This document shows, piece by piece, positions 47,628 to 56,603 of a stretch of DNA of 64,000 bases; within the stretch, counting starts at the first letter, position 1; each line of letters starts with the position of its first letter. The stretch covers positions 62,001 to 126,000 of the forward strand of contig NZ_JACHIG010000013.1 in NCBI RefSeq assembly GCF_014203095.1. Reading direction: 5' to 3'. A program made the translations under genes and the position numbers. The notes under the pieces are model-generated. The model did not search any database, was not told the origin of the DNA, and worked only from the letters and a program-made list of their open reading frames with translations. This stretch comes from Prosthecobacter vanneervenii (GTDB lineage: Bacteria > Verrucomicrobiota > Verrucomicrobiia > Verrucomicrobiales > Verrucomicrobiaceae).

Positions 47628-48454
47628 TCATTCGCGTGATTGCATTGATCTGCAGCCTGGCTGGCATCACGCAGGCTCAGAATACCTACACGTCTCCTTA
47701 CACCGTCAAATTTTCCTTCAAGGAAGAGGATTTGATCGGAGATCTTCTGAAGGGCCCGCGTGCAGATTCGAAAGAGTACGCCAGTGTGCCTTTTCAGGAA
47801 TGGTATAATCCGGCCAACCAGACCCGCTGGACTTACCGCGGGCCTCCAGCGAAGCATTTCAATCCACCTGCCGGACTGAGCAACAAGAGCCCCCAGTGGT
47901 CCCGCGAGCGTGTGATAGCCGCTGGCATGAGATACATTGGATACAGCTACCAGCACCATCATGTGCCGGAGTGGGATCCTCCTGCAGAATGGCCGCGAGA
48001 TTCGGAACAAAAGACTCCAGCTGGCAAAGGGCTGGATTGCAGCAACTTCACCGCGTTTGCTTACAACCTAGCTTTGGGCATCAAGCCGACAGGAGACATT
48101 CGTGATCAGTCTGAGATGACTGAAGTGAAGGGGCCCGGCCCAGGCCGGATCATACCTGTCACGCGTATTGAGCTGCCAACCAAGCATGAGGATTTTGAGA
48201 AAGAGCTGCTCTCGGGAGATCTGCTCTACATAAAAAACACCAAAGGTGTGCTGTCCCATGTGGTGCTGTGGGTGGGCAGTATCGGGCGCTCACCTGACGG
48301 GATGCCGCTGATTCTTGACAGCACTGGCAGCGGTAATTACGACGCCAAAGGCAGTGAGATACCAGACGGCATCCAGCTGCGCGCGTTCACGCCGCGTTCC
48401 TGGTATTTTCGTCAGGCCAGTCATGTGCTGCGCATCATTCCGAAGGGCAAGTGA
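47624..48454 (+). CDS. secreted NlpC/P60-like cysteine peptidase
   Basis: 276 residues, signal peptide (I-I-R-V-I-A-L-I-C-S-L-A, T-Q-A-Q). After about 85 residues of unique sequence the NlpC/P60 core begins: A-A-G-M-R-Y-I-G-Y, G-L-D-C-S-N-F-T-A-F with catalytic C139, S-G-D-L-L-Y-I and S-H-V-V-L-W-V with H212. NlpC/P60 enzymes usually cleave gamma-D-glutamyl-diaminopimelate bonds in peptidoglycan or related N-acyl amides. The substrate-binding region is longer than in typical endopeptidases, so it may act on free peptides or amide-linked lipids. It is the middle gene of the operon. Confidence 0.85.
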   Translation: MIIRVIALICSLAGITQAQNTYTSPYTVKFSFKEEDLIGDLLKGPRADSKEYASVPFQEWYNPANQTRWTYRGPPAKHFNPPAGLSNKSPQWSRERVIAAGMRYIGYSYQHHHVPEWDPPAEWPRDSEQKTPAGKGLDCSNFTAFAYNLALGIKPTGDIRDQSEMTEVKGPGPGRIIPVTRIELPTKHEDFEKELLSGDLLYIKNTKGVLSHVVLWVGSIGRSPDGMPLILDSTGSGNYDAKGSEIPDGIQLRAFTPRSWYFRQASHVLRIIPKGK

Positions 48455-49419
48455 CTCGCATGAATCACCTATCAGCCATCCTTTTAACCTTCACTTGCGG
48501 ACTGGGTTTTGCGGGCGAGCCGACACCGGGAAGTCATGTGTATGGTCTGCGTGATTTCATCGAATATATTCCAGGTGATCTTCCGCTGGTGGTCGCAGCG
48601 CCACATGGAGGGCACTTGACGCCGAATGATCTGCCCGACCGAAAGAGTGGTGAGACGAGCGCCGACGCCAACACGCAGGATCTGGCGCGGCAGATCGCAA
48701 ATGTGATTCACGAGCAGACAGGACATCACATTCACCTTGTCATCTGCCGTCTGCACCGAAGGAAACTCGATGTGAATCGTGAGATCATGGAGGCTGCGCA
48801 GGGGGACAAAGAGGCAGAGCTGGCATGGAAGGAGCACCATGGATTTATCGAACAAGCGTGTGCAAGCGCTGTGAAAAGATTTGGCGTGGCTTTTCTCATT
48901 GATCTGCACGGCCACGGCCACCCCGTTCCCCACGTGGAACTGGGATGCCTGCAGAATGTGCAGCAACTGGCAAAAAGCGATGAAGCACTGAATGAGAAGG
49001 AATGCATTGAGGGCAGCAGTCTGCGCTGGATTGTTGAACATGGAACTCACAGCCATGCAAAGCTGTTGCGTGGACCGATGAGTTTTGGAGCGATATTGGA
49101 AAGCAACGGCTTTGCCGCCACTCCGAGCCTGAGCATGCCGGTGCCAACGCAGCCGTTTTTCCGAGGTGGCTACACCATCTCAAGGCACTGCAGGAGTGAA
49201 CGTAACGTCACGGGACTCCAGATTGAGACGAATCGTCCGCGTCTGCGAGATACTGCGGCAAACCGCCTGAAATTTGCACAGGCCCTGTTTGCGACCCTTG
49301 AGAGTTATCTTCCCGTCCATATCGGCCTTGGGATCGACGGAATGAAAACCACGCTGGCGAAGCATCATTCCGAGGCCGGTCTTGAACAGACGAAAACTTC
49401 CGACCAAGCCCCCCCATAG
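48451..49419 (+). CDS. secreted N-formylglutamate amidohydrolase-like protein
   Basis: 322 residues. Motifs V-A-A-P-H-G-G-H-L-T-P, D-V-N-R-E-I-M and L-I-D-L-H-G-H-G-H-P are those of the N-formylglutamate amidohydrolase (FGase) family, a zinc hydrolase related to carboxypeptidases. The N-terminus is a signal peptide (L-S-A-I-L-L-T-F-T-C), whereas typical FGases of histidine catabolism are cytoplasmic. GTG at 48451 is preferred because it overlaps the previous stop (GTGA) and supplies the basic residue the signal needs; the ATG at 48460 is the alternative. Third gene of the operon. Release of N-acyl groups from glutamate or glutamyl peptides is a reasonable inference. Confidence 0.82.
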   Translation: MTRMNHLSAILLTFTCGLGFAGEPTPGSHVYGLRDFIEYIPGDLPLVVAAPHGGHLTPNDLPDRKSGETSADANTQDLARQIANVIHEQTGHHIHLVICRLHRRKLDVNREIMEAAQGDKEAELAWKEHHGFIEQACASAVKRFGVAFLIDLHGHGHPVPHVELGCLQNVQQLAKSDEALNEKECIEGSSLRWIVEHGTHSHAKLLRGPMSFGAILESNGFAATPSLSMPVPTQPFFRGGYTISRHCRSERNVTGLQIETNRPRLRDTAANRLKFAQALFATLESYLPVHIGLGIDGMKTTLAKHHSEAGLEQTKTSDQAPP

Positions 49420-49429
49420 CCCCCAAACC

Positions 49430-49476
49430 CAATCAGTGTCGCCGCTCCCCAACCACGGTGACGCTGGCGCTGATTG
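49430..49476 (+). promoter_or_regulatory. leader hairpin before the beta-strand repeat gene
   Basis: CAATCAG (49430-49436) pairs with CTGATTG (49470-49476), and CGCC (49440-49443) with GGCG (49466-49469), with a three-base bulge between, making an 11-bp stem whose 3' arm ends four bases before the ATG at 49481. Folding would cover the region where a ribosome must bind. No T-run follows. Confidence 0.45.
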
Positions 49477-49480
49477 AGAC

Positions 49481-52156
49481 ATGAAAAAAAACCCACGTTT
49501 AGAATACGGCAAACTCCACCTTTTGATCTCACCGCTGCTTGCAGCAGCATGTCTGGCCCAGACGCCAGTTTCCGCCCAGAGCACTTTCACCACGGCATCC
49601 GGCAACCAGTCATGGGGCACGGCTTCGAACTGGTCTCCATCAGGGGTGCCCAATGCCGTGGGAGCTTCCGTGATTTTCAACACCCCCTCCGGAGGGAATC
49701 AAGCCATCAACAGCTTTGGAGCAGTGCGTACTGTGGGTTACATGACCATCAACAACGATTCTGCCAATACATTTTCGATCACCACTACAAACACCCTGAC
49801 CTTTGACGCCACCTCTGGCAATGCGGCGCTGACGGTGGCAGGATCAGGAGACAATCTGAGCACTTTTGCATCGAGTCTTAGCGTTGTTTTAAATGATTCC
49901 CTGGACCTGTCTGTGACCAATACGGCGAGCTCCGCTGCGGACGGAGCTCTGAAAATCAGCGGGGCTATTTCCGGAGCGGGACGTATCATCAAAACAGGCG
50001 CAGGCATCATGACTCTAGCCAGCTCGTCCAACACCTTTACCGGAGGTGTGTCCATTCTAGGCGGAACTGTGCGCATTTCGGCAGGGGCTGCGCTCGGAGC
50101 CGCACCGGCCAGTTACGTGCCGGACCAGATCATCATCAATGGAGGCACGCTAGAATATACCGGTAGCGGGGTCACCTCTGCATCGAATCGGGGTTTTGCT
50201 CTGGGAAGCAGCACCGGAACGATCAGCGTGACGGGCACGGGCTCCTACCAGATCGCCGGAATTGTTTCGGATGTTACTGGGCAGTCGGGCGCGCTGCGCA
50301 AGACGGGGTCTGGAACGCTTTACATCAATCCAGGCAGCGCCAATACGTATTCCGGCGGTACCACCATCGTATCTGGCACTCTTCAGATTGGGATTGCAGG
50401 CAGCTTGGGTACTGGGACTGTCAACCTGGGCAGCACCGGCGGGGGAAATGCCACTCTTGAGAACACCCTCGGAGGTTACACGTTTTCAAACAACATCAAT
50501 GTCATCTCTGGCAGCGGGGGCGTGCTGACCTTGTATTATTCTGGGGCGGCCGCTTTCAACAGCACTTTCAGCGGAGCCATCAGCATGGGGGACAATCTGG
50601 TCATTCGCAGCGATGCGATCAGCGGTCAGGCCATGCGAATCACGGGAGCTGTTTCAGGTGCGGGTAGCATCACCAAGACCGGCACAGGAGTTCTGAGGCT
50701 GGAAAACAACAATGCATCTTACACGGGGATCACCACCATTTCAGCTGGGACCTTGCAGATAGGCAACGGCAGCACGACAGGGGGAATCGGCACGGGTGCG
50801 ATTGTCAACAACAGCAGCCTTGTGGTCAATCGCAGCAATTCGCTGACCCTGAACAATGACATGAGCGGGACGGGAGCATTGGTGCAGGCTGGAACTGGCA
50901 CAACCACCATCAACAACACCAACACCTATTCCGGAGGCACTGTGGTCGCCAAGGGGACTTTGCAGTTCGGGCGCACATCATCCCTCGGCAGCGGAGCCGT
51001 GACTCTCGGCAGTGTCGGAGGAGGAGATGCCACCATGGAAAACTATCTGGCAGGCTGGATCACCAGCAATGACATCAGCACCGTGTCAGGAAGCGGTGGC
51101 ACCTTGACGCTTTCGTACACCAGCAGTGTGACAGGGTTTGGCAGTTCGGTCTTCTCGGGAGCGCTGACGTTAAACGACAGCATTGTCATTCGCAGCGAGG
51201 CCGCTACGGGACTGGCCATGCGCATGCAGGGTGCCATCAGCGGTTCAGGTGGGATTACCAAAACCGGGGCGGGCGTGGTCCGCCTGGAAAACAACAACGA
51301 TGGTTATTCTGGGACCACGACCATCTCTGCCGGCACGCTGCAGGTGGGAAATAATGGCAGCACAGGCGGTCTGGGATCCGGCAACGTGGTGGACAACAGC
51401 GCGCTCCTCATCACGCGATCCAACAGCTACACTCTGGCCAATCAGATCAGCGGCACGGGCACGCTGACTCATTCAGGTTCCGGCATCACAACCCTGAGCA
51501 ATGCCAACACCTATAGTGGTGGCACAAATGTTACTGCAGGTTCATTGCTGGTGACCAACACGACAGGCTCGGCGACTGGCACCGGCGGCGTGATTACTTC
51601 TCCAGGCACCGCTTTGGGCGGGAAAGGGACAATTGCGTCCACAGGCTCCAACAGCGTCGTCATCGGAGGAGCCGTGTCACCTGGGGTTCCGGGAGAAAAT
51701 TCCGGGGTGGGAACACTGACATTCACACCTGTGGATGGAACGCTTTCGTTTCAGAGTGGAAGCGCGGTGGTATTTGAGCTTCTGGCCAGCGGCAGCAATG
51801 ACAAGATCGTCTTCAATGCCACTGGCGCAGGAGTGATGGATTTTTCGGCCATGGGTGCGGGCGGTCTCATCGTTTCGTTTTCTGCCGGTTATATTCCGCA
51901 GCCGGGCCATTCCTTCGATCTGATTGACTGGGCGGCGGTCTCTGGCACTGGGATCAGCGGCCTGACTGAGTCGCTGCTCAACCTGAGCACTGCCGGCTTT
52001 GATCCCTCCTGGCGCTGGGACACATCATTGTTCAGCACAAGCGGGGTGATTTCGGTTGTTGCCACTGTGCCAGAGCCTTCGCTGGGGTTGATGCTGATGG
52101 CAGGTCTCATGGCGCTGGCGCTCAGGCGTAAACGGCTGAGGTGCGTATTTGAGTGA
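49481..52156 (+). CDS. autotransporter-associated beta-strand repeat protein with PEP-CTERM-like tail
   Basis: 891 residues with a signal peptide (about 1-32, V-S-A-Q). The body is Gly/Ser/Thr/Asn-rich beta helix with the autotransporter-associated repeat (G-x-G-x-L-x-K-T-G-x-G-x-L-x-L, N-T-Y-S-G-G-T). It contains two tandem units of about 195 residues (roughly bases 50281-50868 and 50869-51456) and the start of a third. The C-terminus V-P-E-P-S, a hydrophobic helix and R-R-K-R match a PEP-CTERM sorting tail, so an exosortase would anchor or release it; no autotransporter barrel is present. Surface adhesin or extracellular matrix component is likely. It is not obviously cotranscribed with neighbours. 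Confidence 0.88.
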   Translation: MKKNPRLEYGKLHLLISPLLAAACLAQTPVSAQSTFTTASGNQSWGTASNWSPSGVPNAVGASVIFNTPSGGNQAINSFGAVRTVGYMTINNDSANTFSITTTNTLTFDATSGNAALTVAGSGDNLSTFASSLSVVLNDSLDLSVTNTASSAADGALKISGAISGAGRIIKTGAGIMTLASSSNTFTGGVSILGGTVRISAGAALGAAPASYVPDQIIINGGTLEYTGSGVTSASNRGFALGSSTGTISVTGTGSYQIAGIVSDVTGQSGALRKTGSGTLYINPGSANTYSGGTTIVSGTLQIGIAGSLGTGTVNLGSTGGGNATLENTLGGYTFSNNINVISGSGGVLTLYYSGAAAFNSTFSGAISMGDNLVIRSDAISGQAMRITGAVSGAGSITKTGTGVLRLENNNASYTGITTISAGTLQIGNGSTTGGIGTGAIVNNSSLVVNRSNSLTLNNDMSGTGALVQAGTGTTTINNTNTYSGGTVVAKGTLQFGRTSSLGSGAVTLGSVGGGDATMENYLAGWITSNDISTVSGSGGTLTLSYTSSVTGFGSSVFSGALTLNDSIVIRSEAATGLAMRMQGAISGSGGITKTGAGVVRLENNNDGYSGTTTISAGTLQVGNNGSTGGLGSGNVVDNSALLITRSNSYTLANQISGTGTLTHSGSGITTLSNANTYSGGTNVTAGSLLVTNTTGSATGTGGVITSPGTALGGKGTIASTGSNSVVIGGAVSPGVPGENSGVGTLTFTPVDGTLSFQSGSAVVFELLASGSNDKIVFNATGAGVMDFSAMGAGGLIVSFSAGYIPQPGHSFDLIDWAAVSGTGISGLTESLLNLSTAGFDPSWRWDTSLFSTSGVISVVATVPEPSLGLMLMAGLMALALRRKRLRCVFE

Positions 52157-52252
52157 ATATCTGCGGCTCTATGCTCAGCAAAATAAGTGAATCATACACA
52201 TTGGACTTTTGGCACGAAAACCGCATGTGTTCCTCAGCCTCCCCAAGAATGT

Positions 52253-54079
52253 ATGACACCGATTCCCTCAACCAAACCCCTGAGTAAAAACATTCACCTT
52301 CAGAGATGGGTCACTAAAATGGCTGCGCTGTGCAAGCCTGACCGCATCTACTGGGTGGACGGCTCCAAGGCCGAATATGACCGTCTGTGTGATGAGATGG
52401 TCGAAGCTGGCACCTTCATCCGGCTGAACCAAAAGAAGTGGCCGGGGTGCTTTTACGCCAAGTCCGACCCCAGCGATGTGGCGCGTGTGGAGGAGCGCAC
52501 CTTTATCTGCAGCCACTCCAAGGAAGGAGCCGGGCCCACCAACAACTGGGTGAACCCCTTTGAGATGAAGGAGAAGCTGCGCAAGCTTTTCAACGGCTGC
52601 ATGCGAGGCCGCACCATGTATGTGCTGGCCTACAGCATGGGGCCGGTGGACTCCCCGATGTCGCAGATTGGGGTGCAGCTCACGGACTCTCCCTATGTGG
52701 TGGTGAACATGCGCATCATGGCTCGCATCGGAAAAAAAGTGTTTGAGAAGATCGACCAAGGCAAAAAGCGCGTGGTGCCGTGCATGCACACAGTGGGCGC
52801 GCCGCTGAAGAAGGGACAGAAAGACGTGCCCTGGCCCTGCAACAAGGAGAAGTACATCGTGCATTTCCCCGAGTCGCGTGAGATCTGGAGCTACGGCTCC
52901 GGCTACGGCGGAAACGCGCTGTTGGGCAAGAAGTGCTTCGCACTGAGAATCGCCTCTGCGATGGCGCGAGACGAAGGCTGGATGGCCGAGCACATGCTCA
53001 TCCTGGGAGTCGAGGATCCGAAGGGCAAGAAAACCTATGTGGCTGCCGCCTTTCCAAGCGCCTGTGGCAAGACGAACTTTGCCATGCTCATTCCGCCGAA
53101 GCATTTTGCGGACAAGGGGTGGAAGGTCTGGACGGTGGGCGATGACATCGCCTGGATCAAGCCGGGCGCAGATGGCAGGCTGCATGCCATCAACCCAGAG
53201 GCCGGGTTCTTTGGCGTGGCCCCGGGCACCAGCGACAAGACGAATCCAAATGCGATGGCGTCGCTGCGGAAGAATACCATCTTTACCAATGTGGCACTCA
53301 CACCCGATGGAGGTGTATGGTGGGAGGGCATGACGGATGAGCCGCCGAAGCAATGCACCGACTGGCAGGGCAACCTGTGGACGCCGGATATTGCCAAGGA
53401 GAAGGGCACCAAAGCTGCGCATCCGAATTCACGCTTCACTGCGCCGGCCTCACAGTGCCCCACGATCGACCCCGACTGGGAGAAGCCGGAAGGAGTGCCG
53501 ATCAGCGCGATCATCTTTGGCGGACGTCGTGCCACGACGATGCCGCTGGTGTATCAGGCCTTCAACTGGAGCGGTGGTGTGTATGCCGGTGCCACGATGG
53601 GCAGCGAAATGACGGCAGCTGCGGCTGGCACGATCGGCAAGGTGCGCCGCGATCCGATGGCCATGCTGCCTTTCTGCGGCTACAACATGGGCGACTATTT
53701 CCGCCACTGGATCAGCATGCAGCGCACGCTGAGCGAAACGCCACGCGTCTTTCACGTGAACTGGTTCCGCAAGGATGCCGATGGCAAATTCCTGTGGCCC
53801 GGATTCAGTGAGAACATGCGCGTGCTGAAGTGGATTGTGGACCGCGCTAATGGACACAGCAAATCCAAGGAGACACCCATCGGCTGGGTGCCGCAGTATG
53901 AGGACATTGACTGGAAGGGCATGGATTTCCCGAAAGAGAAATTCGATGAGCTGCAGCGCTTTGACCGTGCCGCCTGGCGTGCGGAGATCCTCTCGCACGA
54001 AGAGCTTTTCATCGATCTCAAGACACATCTGCCCAAGGAGCTGATCTACGAGCGCGAGCTGCTGATCTGCCGAATGTGA
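52253..54079 (+). CDS. pckG: phosphoenolpyruvate carboxykinase (GTP)
   Basis: 608 residues, the normal GTP-PEPCK length. Landmarks are the P-loop F-P-S-A-C-G-K-T-N (about 267-275, with the hyperreactive cysteine typical of GTP enzymes), G-D-D-I-A-W-I (metal site), [13 protein letters not shown] and a C-terminal F-N-W-F-R-K-type guanine-binding region (V-N-W-F-R-K). It converts oxaloacetate to PEP, the first gluconeogenic step. A GTG 66 bases upstream is in frame, but the ATG at 52253 fits the family N-terminus. It ends with a strong intrinsic terminator and is likely monocistronic. Confidence 0.97.
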   Translation: MTPIPSTKPLSKNIHLQRWVTKMAALCKPDRIYWVDGSKAEYDRLCDEMVEAGTFIRLNQKKWPGCFYAKSDPSDVARVEERTFICSHSKEGAGPTNNWVNPFEMKEKLRKLFNGCMRGRTMYVLAYSMGPVDSPMSQIGVQLTDSPYVVVNMRIMARIGKKVFEKIDQGKKRVVPCMHTVGAPLKKGQKDVPWPCNKEKYIVHFPESREIWSYGSGYGGNALLGKKCFALRIASAMARDEGWMAEHMLILGVEDPKGKKTYVAAAFPSACGKTNFAMLIPPKHFADKGWKVWTVGDDIAWIKPGADGRLHAINPEAGFFGVAPGTSDKTNPNAMASLRKNTIFTNVALTPDGGVWWEGMTDEPPKQCTDWQGNLWTPDIAKEKGTKAAHPNSRFTAPASQCPTIDPDWEKPEGVPISAIIFGGRRATTMPLVYQAFNWSGGVYAGATMGSEMTAAAAGTIGKVRRDPMAMLPFCGYNMGDYFRHWISMQRTLSETPRVFHVNWFRKDADGKFLWPGFSENMRVLKWIVDRANGHSKSKETPIGWVPQYEDIDWKGMDFPKEKFDELQRFDRAAWRAEILSHEELFIDLKTHLPKELIYERELLICRM

Positions 54080-54109
54080 TGCCTTGCGATTGTATAGAAA
54101 GTGACTTTG

Positions 54110-54144
54110 ACCGGCCTCCTTTAGATGGAGGCCGGTTTTGTTTT
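54110..54144 (+). terminator. intrinsic terminator of pckG
   Basis: ACCGGCCTCC (54110-54119) and GGAGGCCGGT (54127-54136) form a perfect 10-bp stem with a seven-base loop, followed by TTTG and TTTT. It begins 31 bases after the pckG stop. Confidence 0.9.
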
Positions 54145-54236
54145 GACCCAACATTGAAGAGGCAAGTTTCCGGCTTTTTTGCGAAGGCTGAATTTAGCAA
54201 GTCTTGATTCCGGGGACGCGTAGTGGTCTCCCGCGT

Positions 54237-56600
54237 ATGACATTCCGTGTTCTCGTTTTTCTATTGGTGCCACTGGCGGGTTTTGCGGCAGATGCCGTCC
54301 GACAGGTGGGCGTGGCCTCGGTGGACATTTCGCCAGATTATCCGGTGAGACTGAGCGGGTATGGCTACCGCCGGGCTCCCAATACAGGTGTCTCGCAGCA
54401 CATTTTTGCCAAAGCACTGGCCTTCGGCACAGATGCCGAAGGCCCAGCCATCCTCGTCACCGTGGACAACGTTGGCGTGCCTGCTTCCATGCGTGACGAG
54501 GTTCTGCGACGCCTCAAGCCTGACACCAAGGTGGAGAGCGAGCGTTTCGCCATCTGCTCCAGCCATACGCACTGTGCGCCGATGCTCATCGGTGTTCTGC
54601 CAAATCTCTTTGGCATGGACATTCCGGCAGAGCACTTGCCCGCCATTGAGCGCTACACTCGTGAGCTGACGGATTATCTGGAGAAAGTGGTGCGGGCGGC
54701 TCTGGCGGATCGCAAGCCTGCCACGCTGTCTTGGGGAGTGGGAAAGGTAGGATTTGCGGCGAACCGGCGTTTGTTTCCGCTGAAACCGGTCGATCATGAC
54801 TTGCCGGTGCTGCGAGTCACAGGTGTGGATGGCAAGGTGCGTGCGATTTTCACCAGCTACGCCTGCCACTGCACCACTATCGGCATCGATGAAATTCATG
54901 GGGACTGGGCTGGTGTAGCTCAGGAGGCTCTGCAGCGGGAGTTTCCAGGAGCCATCGCACTCACGGCGCTCGGCTGTGGTGCGGACCAGAATCCGAATCC
55001 ACGCCGCACGATGGAGCTGGTGAAACAGTATGGTGAAGCTCTGAGTGCTGAAGCAAAACGTCTGGCCACGGGGGAGCTGCGTCCGATCAAGGGTGCGCTG
55101 ACATGCAAAGCGAAGCAGATTGATCTGGCCTATGACAAGCTGCCAACGCGTGAGGAGTGGCAGGTGCTGGTTGAGTCGAAGACGGCGGCAATCGCTTATC
55201 ATGCGAAGAAGAACCTCGCGCGTCTGGACCGTGGCGAGAAGCTGCCGACGGAGCTGCCTTATCTGGTGCAGCGCTGGAGTTTTGGTGATGACATGGCGAT
55301 GGTGTTTCTGCCGGGGGAGATCACGGTGGATTACTCACTGCGCATCAAGCGCGAGTTTGACCGATCACGGCTGTGGGTGAACGGGTACTCGAATGATGTG
55401 CCGTGCTATGTACCCTCGCGGCGAGTTTTGGAGGAAGGGGGCTATGAAGGTGCTGGAGCGATGGTCTATTACGACCGGCCGACGAAATTTGCGCCGGATG
55501 TCGAAGAGCGGATCATGGGGGCGGTGCATGAGGTGATGCCGGGAGATTTTTTGACACGGCCGGAGCAGGTGAAGCCGATTGAAGAGCCTGCCGCAGTGGC
55601 TTATCCGGTTCATTCCAATCTGATGGTGGTGCGCGATGAAGCTGGTGGTGAGCGGCCGGTGCAGAGTGCGGCGGACTGGGCTGTGCGTGTGGCGCACATC
55701 AAGGCGGGCATGCAGAAGGCGATGGGTGCGCTGCATGATACCTCGTTGTGGGCGCCTCTGAATGTGGAGACAGTTTCGGAAGAGAAGACGGAGAAGTATG
55801 TGAGGCGCAAAATCCGCTTCACACCTGAGCGGGGAGACAGTGTGCCAGCGTGGCTGCTGATCCCGAACGAGCTGCCCCCTGGCGCCAAGGCGGCAGCCAT
55901 GCTGTGCCTTCACCAGACCACCAAGAGCGGCAAAGATGAGCCTGTCGGTCTTGGCGGCAAGCCCTCGCTGCACTATGCGCATGAGCTGGCGGAGCGTGGG
56001 TATGTGTGCCTGGTTCCGGATTATCCATCCTTCGGGGAGTATCCGTATGATTTTAAAAAGCAGGGGGTGCATCGTGCGAGCGGTTCCATCAAGGCGGTCT
56101 GGAACAACATGCGCGCTGTGGATCTGCTGCAATCTCTGCCGGAGGTGAACAAAGATCGTATTGGCGTGATTGGGCACTCACTGGGCGGGCACAATGCGCT
56201 TTTCACGGCGGTATTTGACGAGCGCCTCAAGGCCGTGGTGACGAGCTGCGGATTCACGCCGTTTCATGACTACTATGGCGGCAAGGTGGCGGGGTGGACC
56301 AGCGATCGCTATATGCCGCGCATCCGGGATGTGTATGAAAACAATGCAGACAAGCTGCCTTTTGATTTTTATGAGGTGATCGCCGCCATTGCTCCGCGTG
56401 GTGTCTTTTCAAACTCGCCGGTGAGCGACAGCAATTTTGACGTGGGTGGCGTGCGCAAAGCGATGGCAAAAGCCGGTGAGGTTTTTGCTCTACTGAAAGC
56501 GGATAAAAATCTCCGGCTGGTCACTCCGGATGCCCCGCATGATTTTCCTGAGGCGGAGCGTCGGGCGGCGTATGAGTGGCTGGATCAGATGCTGAAGTAA
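54237..56600 (+). CDS. neutral-ceramidase-like domain fused to alpha/beta hydrolase
   Basis: 787 residues with a signal peptide (M-T-F-R-V-L-V-F-L-L-V, G-F-A-A). Residues about 20-440 resemble the neutral/alkaline non-lysosomal ceramidase N-terminal domain: V-G-V-A-S-V-D-I-S-P, S-S-H-T-H-C-A-P with zinc-type H110 and H112, and Y-A-C-H-C-T. Residues about 510-787 are an alpha/beta hydrolase of the dienelactone/acyl-peptidase type: I-G-H-S-L-G-G-H-N with nucleophile S648 and A-P-H-D-F near the C-terminus for the catalytic His. Two hydrolases in one secreted chain suggests sequential attack on a lipid or ester-amide substrate. ATG at 54237 starts the signal peptide. Confidence 0.88.
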   Translation: MTFRVLVFLLVPLAGFAADAVRQVGVASVDISPDYPVRLSGYGYRRAPNTGVSQHIFAKALAFGTDAEGPAILVTVDNVGVPASMRDEVLRRLKPDTKVESERFAICSSHTHCAPMLIGVLPNLFGMDIPAEHLPAIERYTRELTDYLEKVVRAALADRKPATLSWGVGKVGFAANRRLFPLKPVDHDLPVLRVTGVDGKVRAIFTSYACHCTTIGIDEIHGDWAGVAQEALQREFPGAIALTALGCGADQNPNPRRTMELVKQYGEALSAEAKRLATGELRPIKGALTCKAKQIDLAYDKLPTREEWQVLVESKTAAIAYHAKKNLARLDRGEKLPTELPYLVQRWSFGDDMAMVFLPGEITVDYSLRIKREFDRSRLWVNGYSNDVPCYVPSRRVLEEGGYEGAGAMVYYDRPTKFAPDVEERIMGAVHEVMPGDFLTRPEQVKPIEEPAAVAYPVHSNLMVVRDEAGGERPVQSAADWAVRVAHIKAGMQKAMGALHDTSLWAPLNVETVSEEKTEKYVRRKIRFTPERGDSVPAWLLIPNELPPGAKAAAMLCLHQTTKSGKDEPVGLGGKPSLHYAHELAERGYVCLVPDYPSFGEYPYDFKKQGVHRASGSIKAVWNNMRAVDLLQSLPEVNKDRIGVIGHSLGGHNALFTAVFDERLKAVVTSCGFTPFHDYYGGKVAGWTSDRYMPRIRDVYENNADKLPFDFYEVIAAIAPRGVFSNSPVSDSNFDVGGVRKAMAKAGEVFALLKADKNLRLVTPDAPHDFPEAERRAAYEWLDQMLK

Positions 56601-56603
56601 TCG

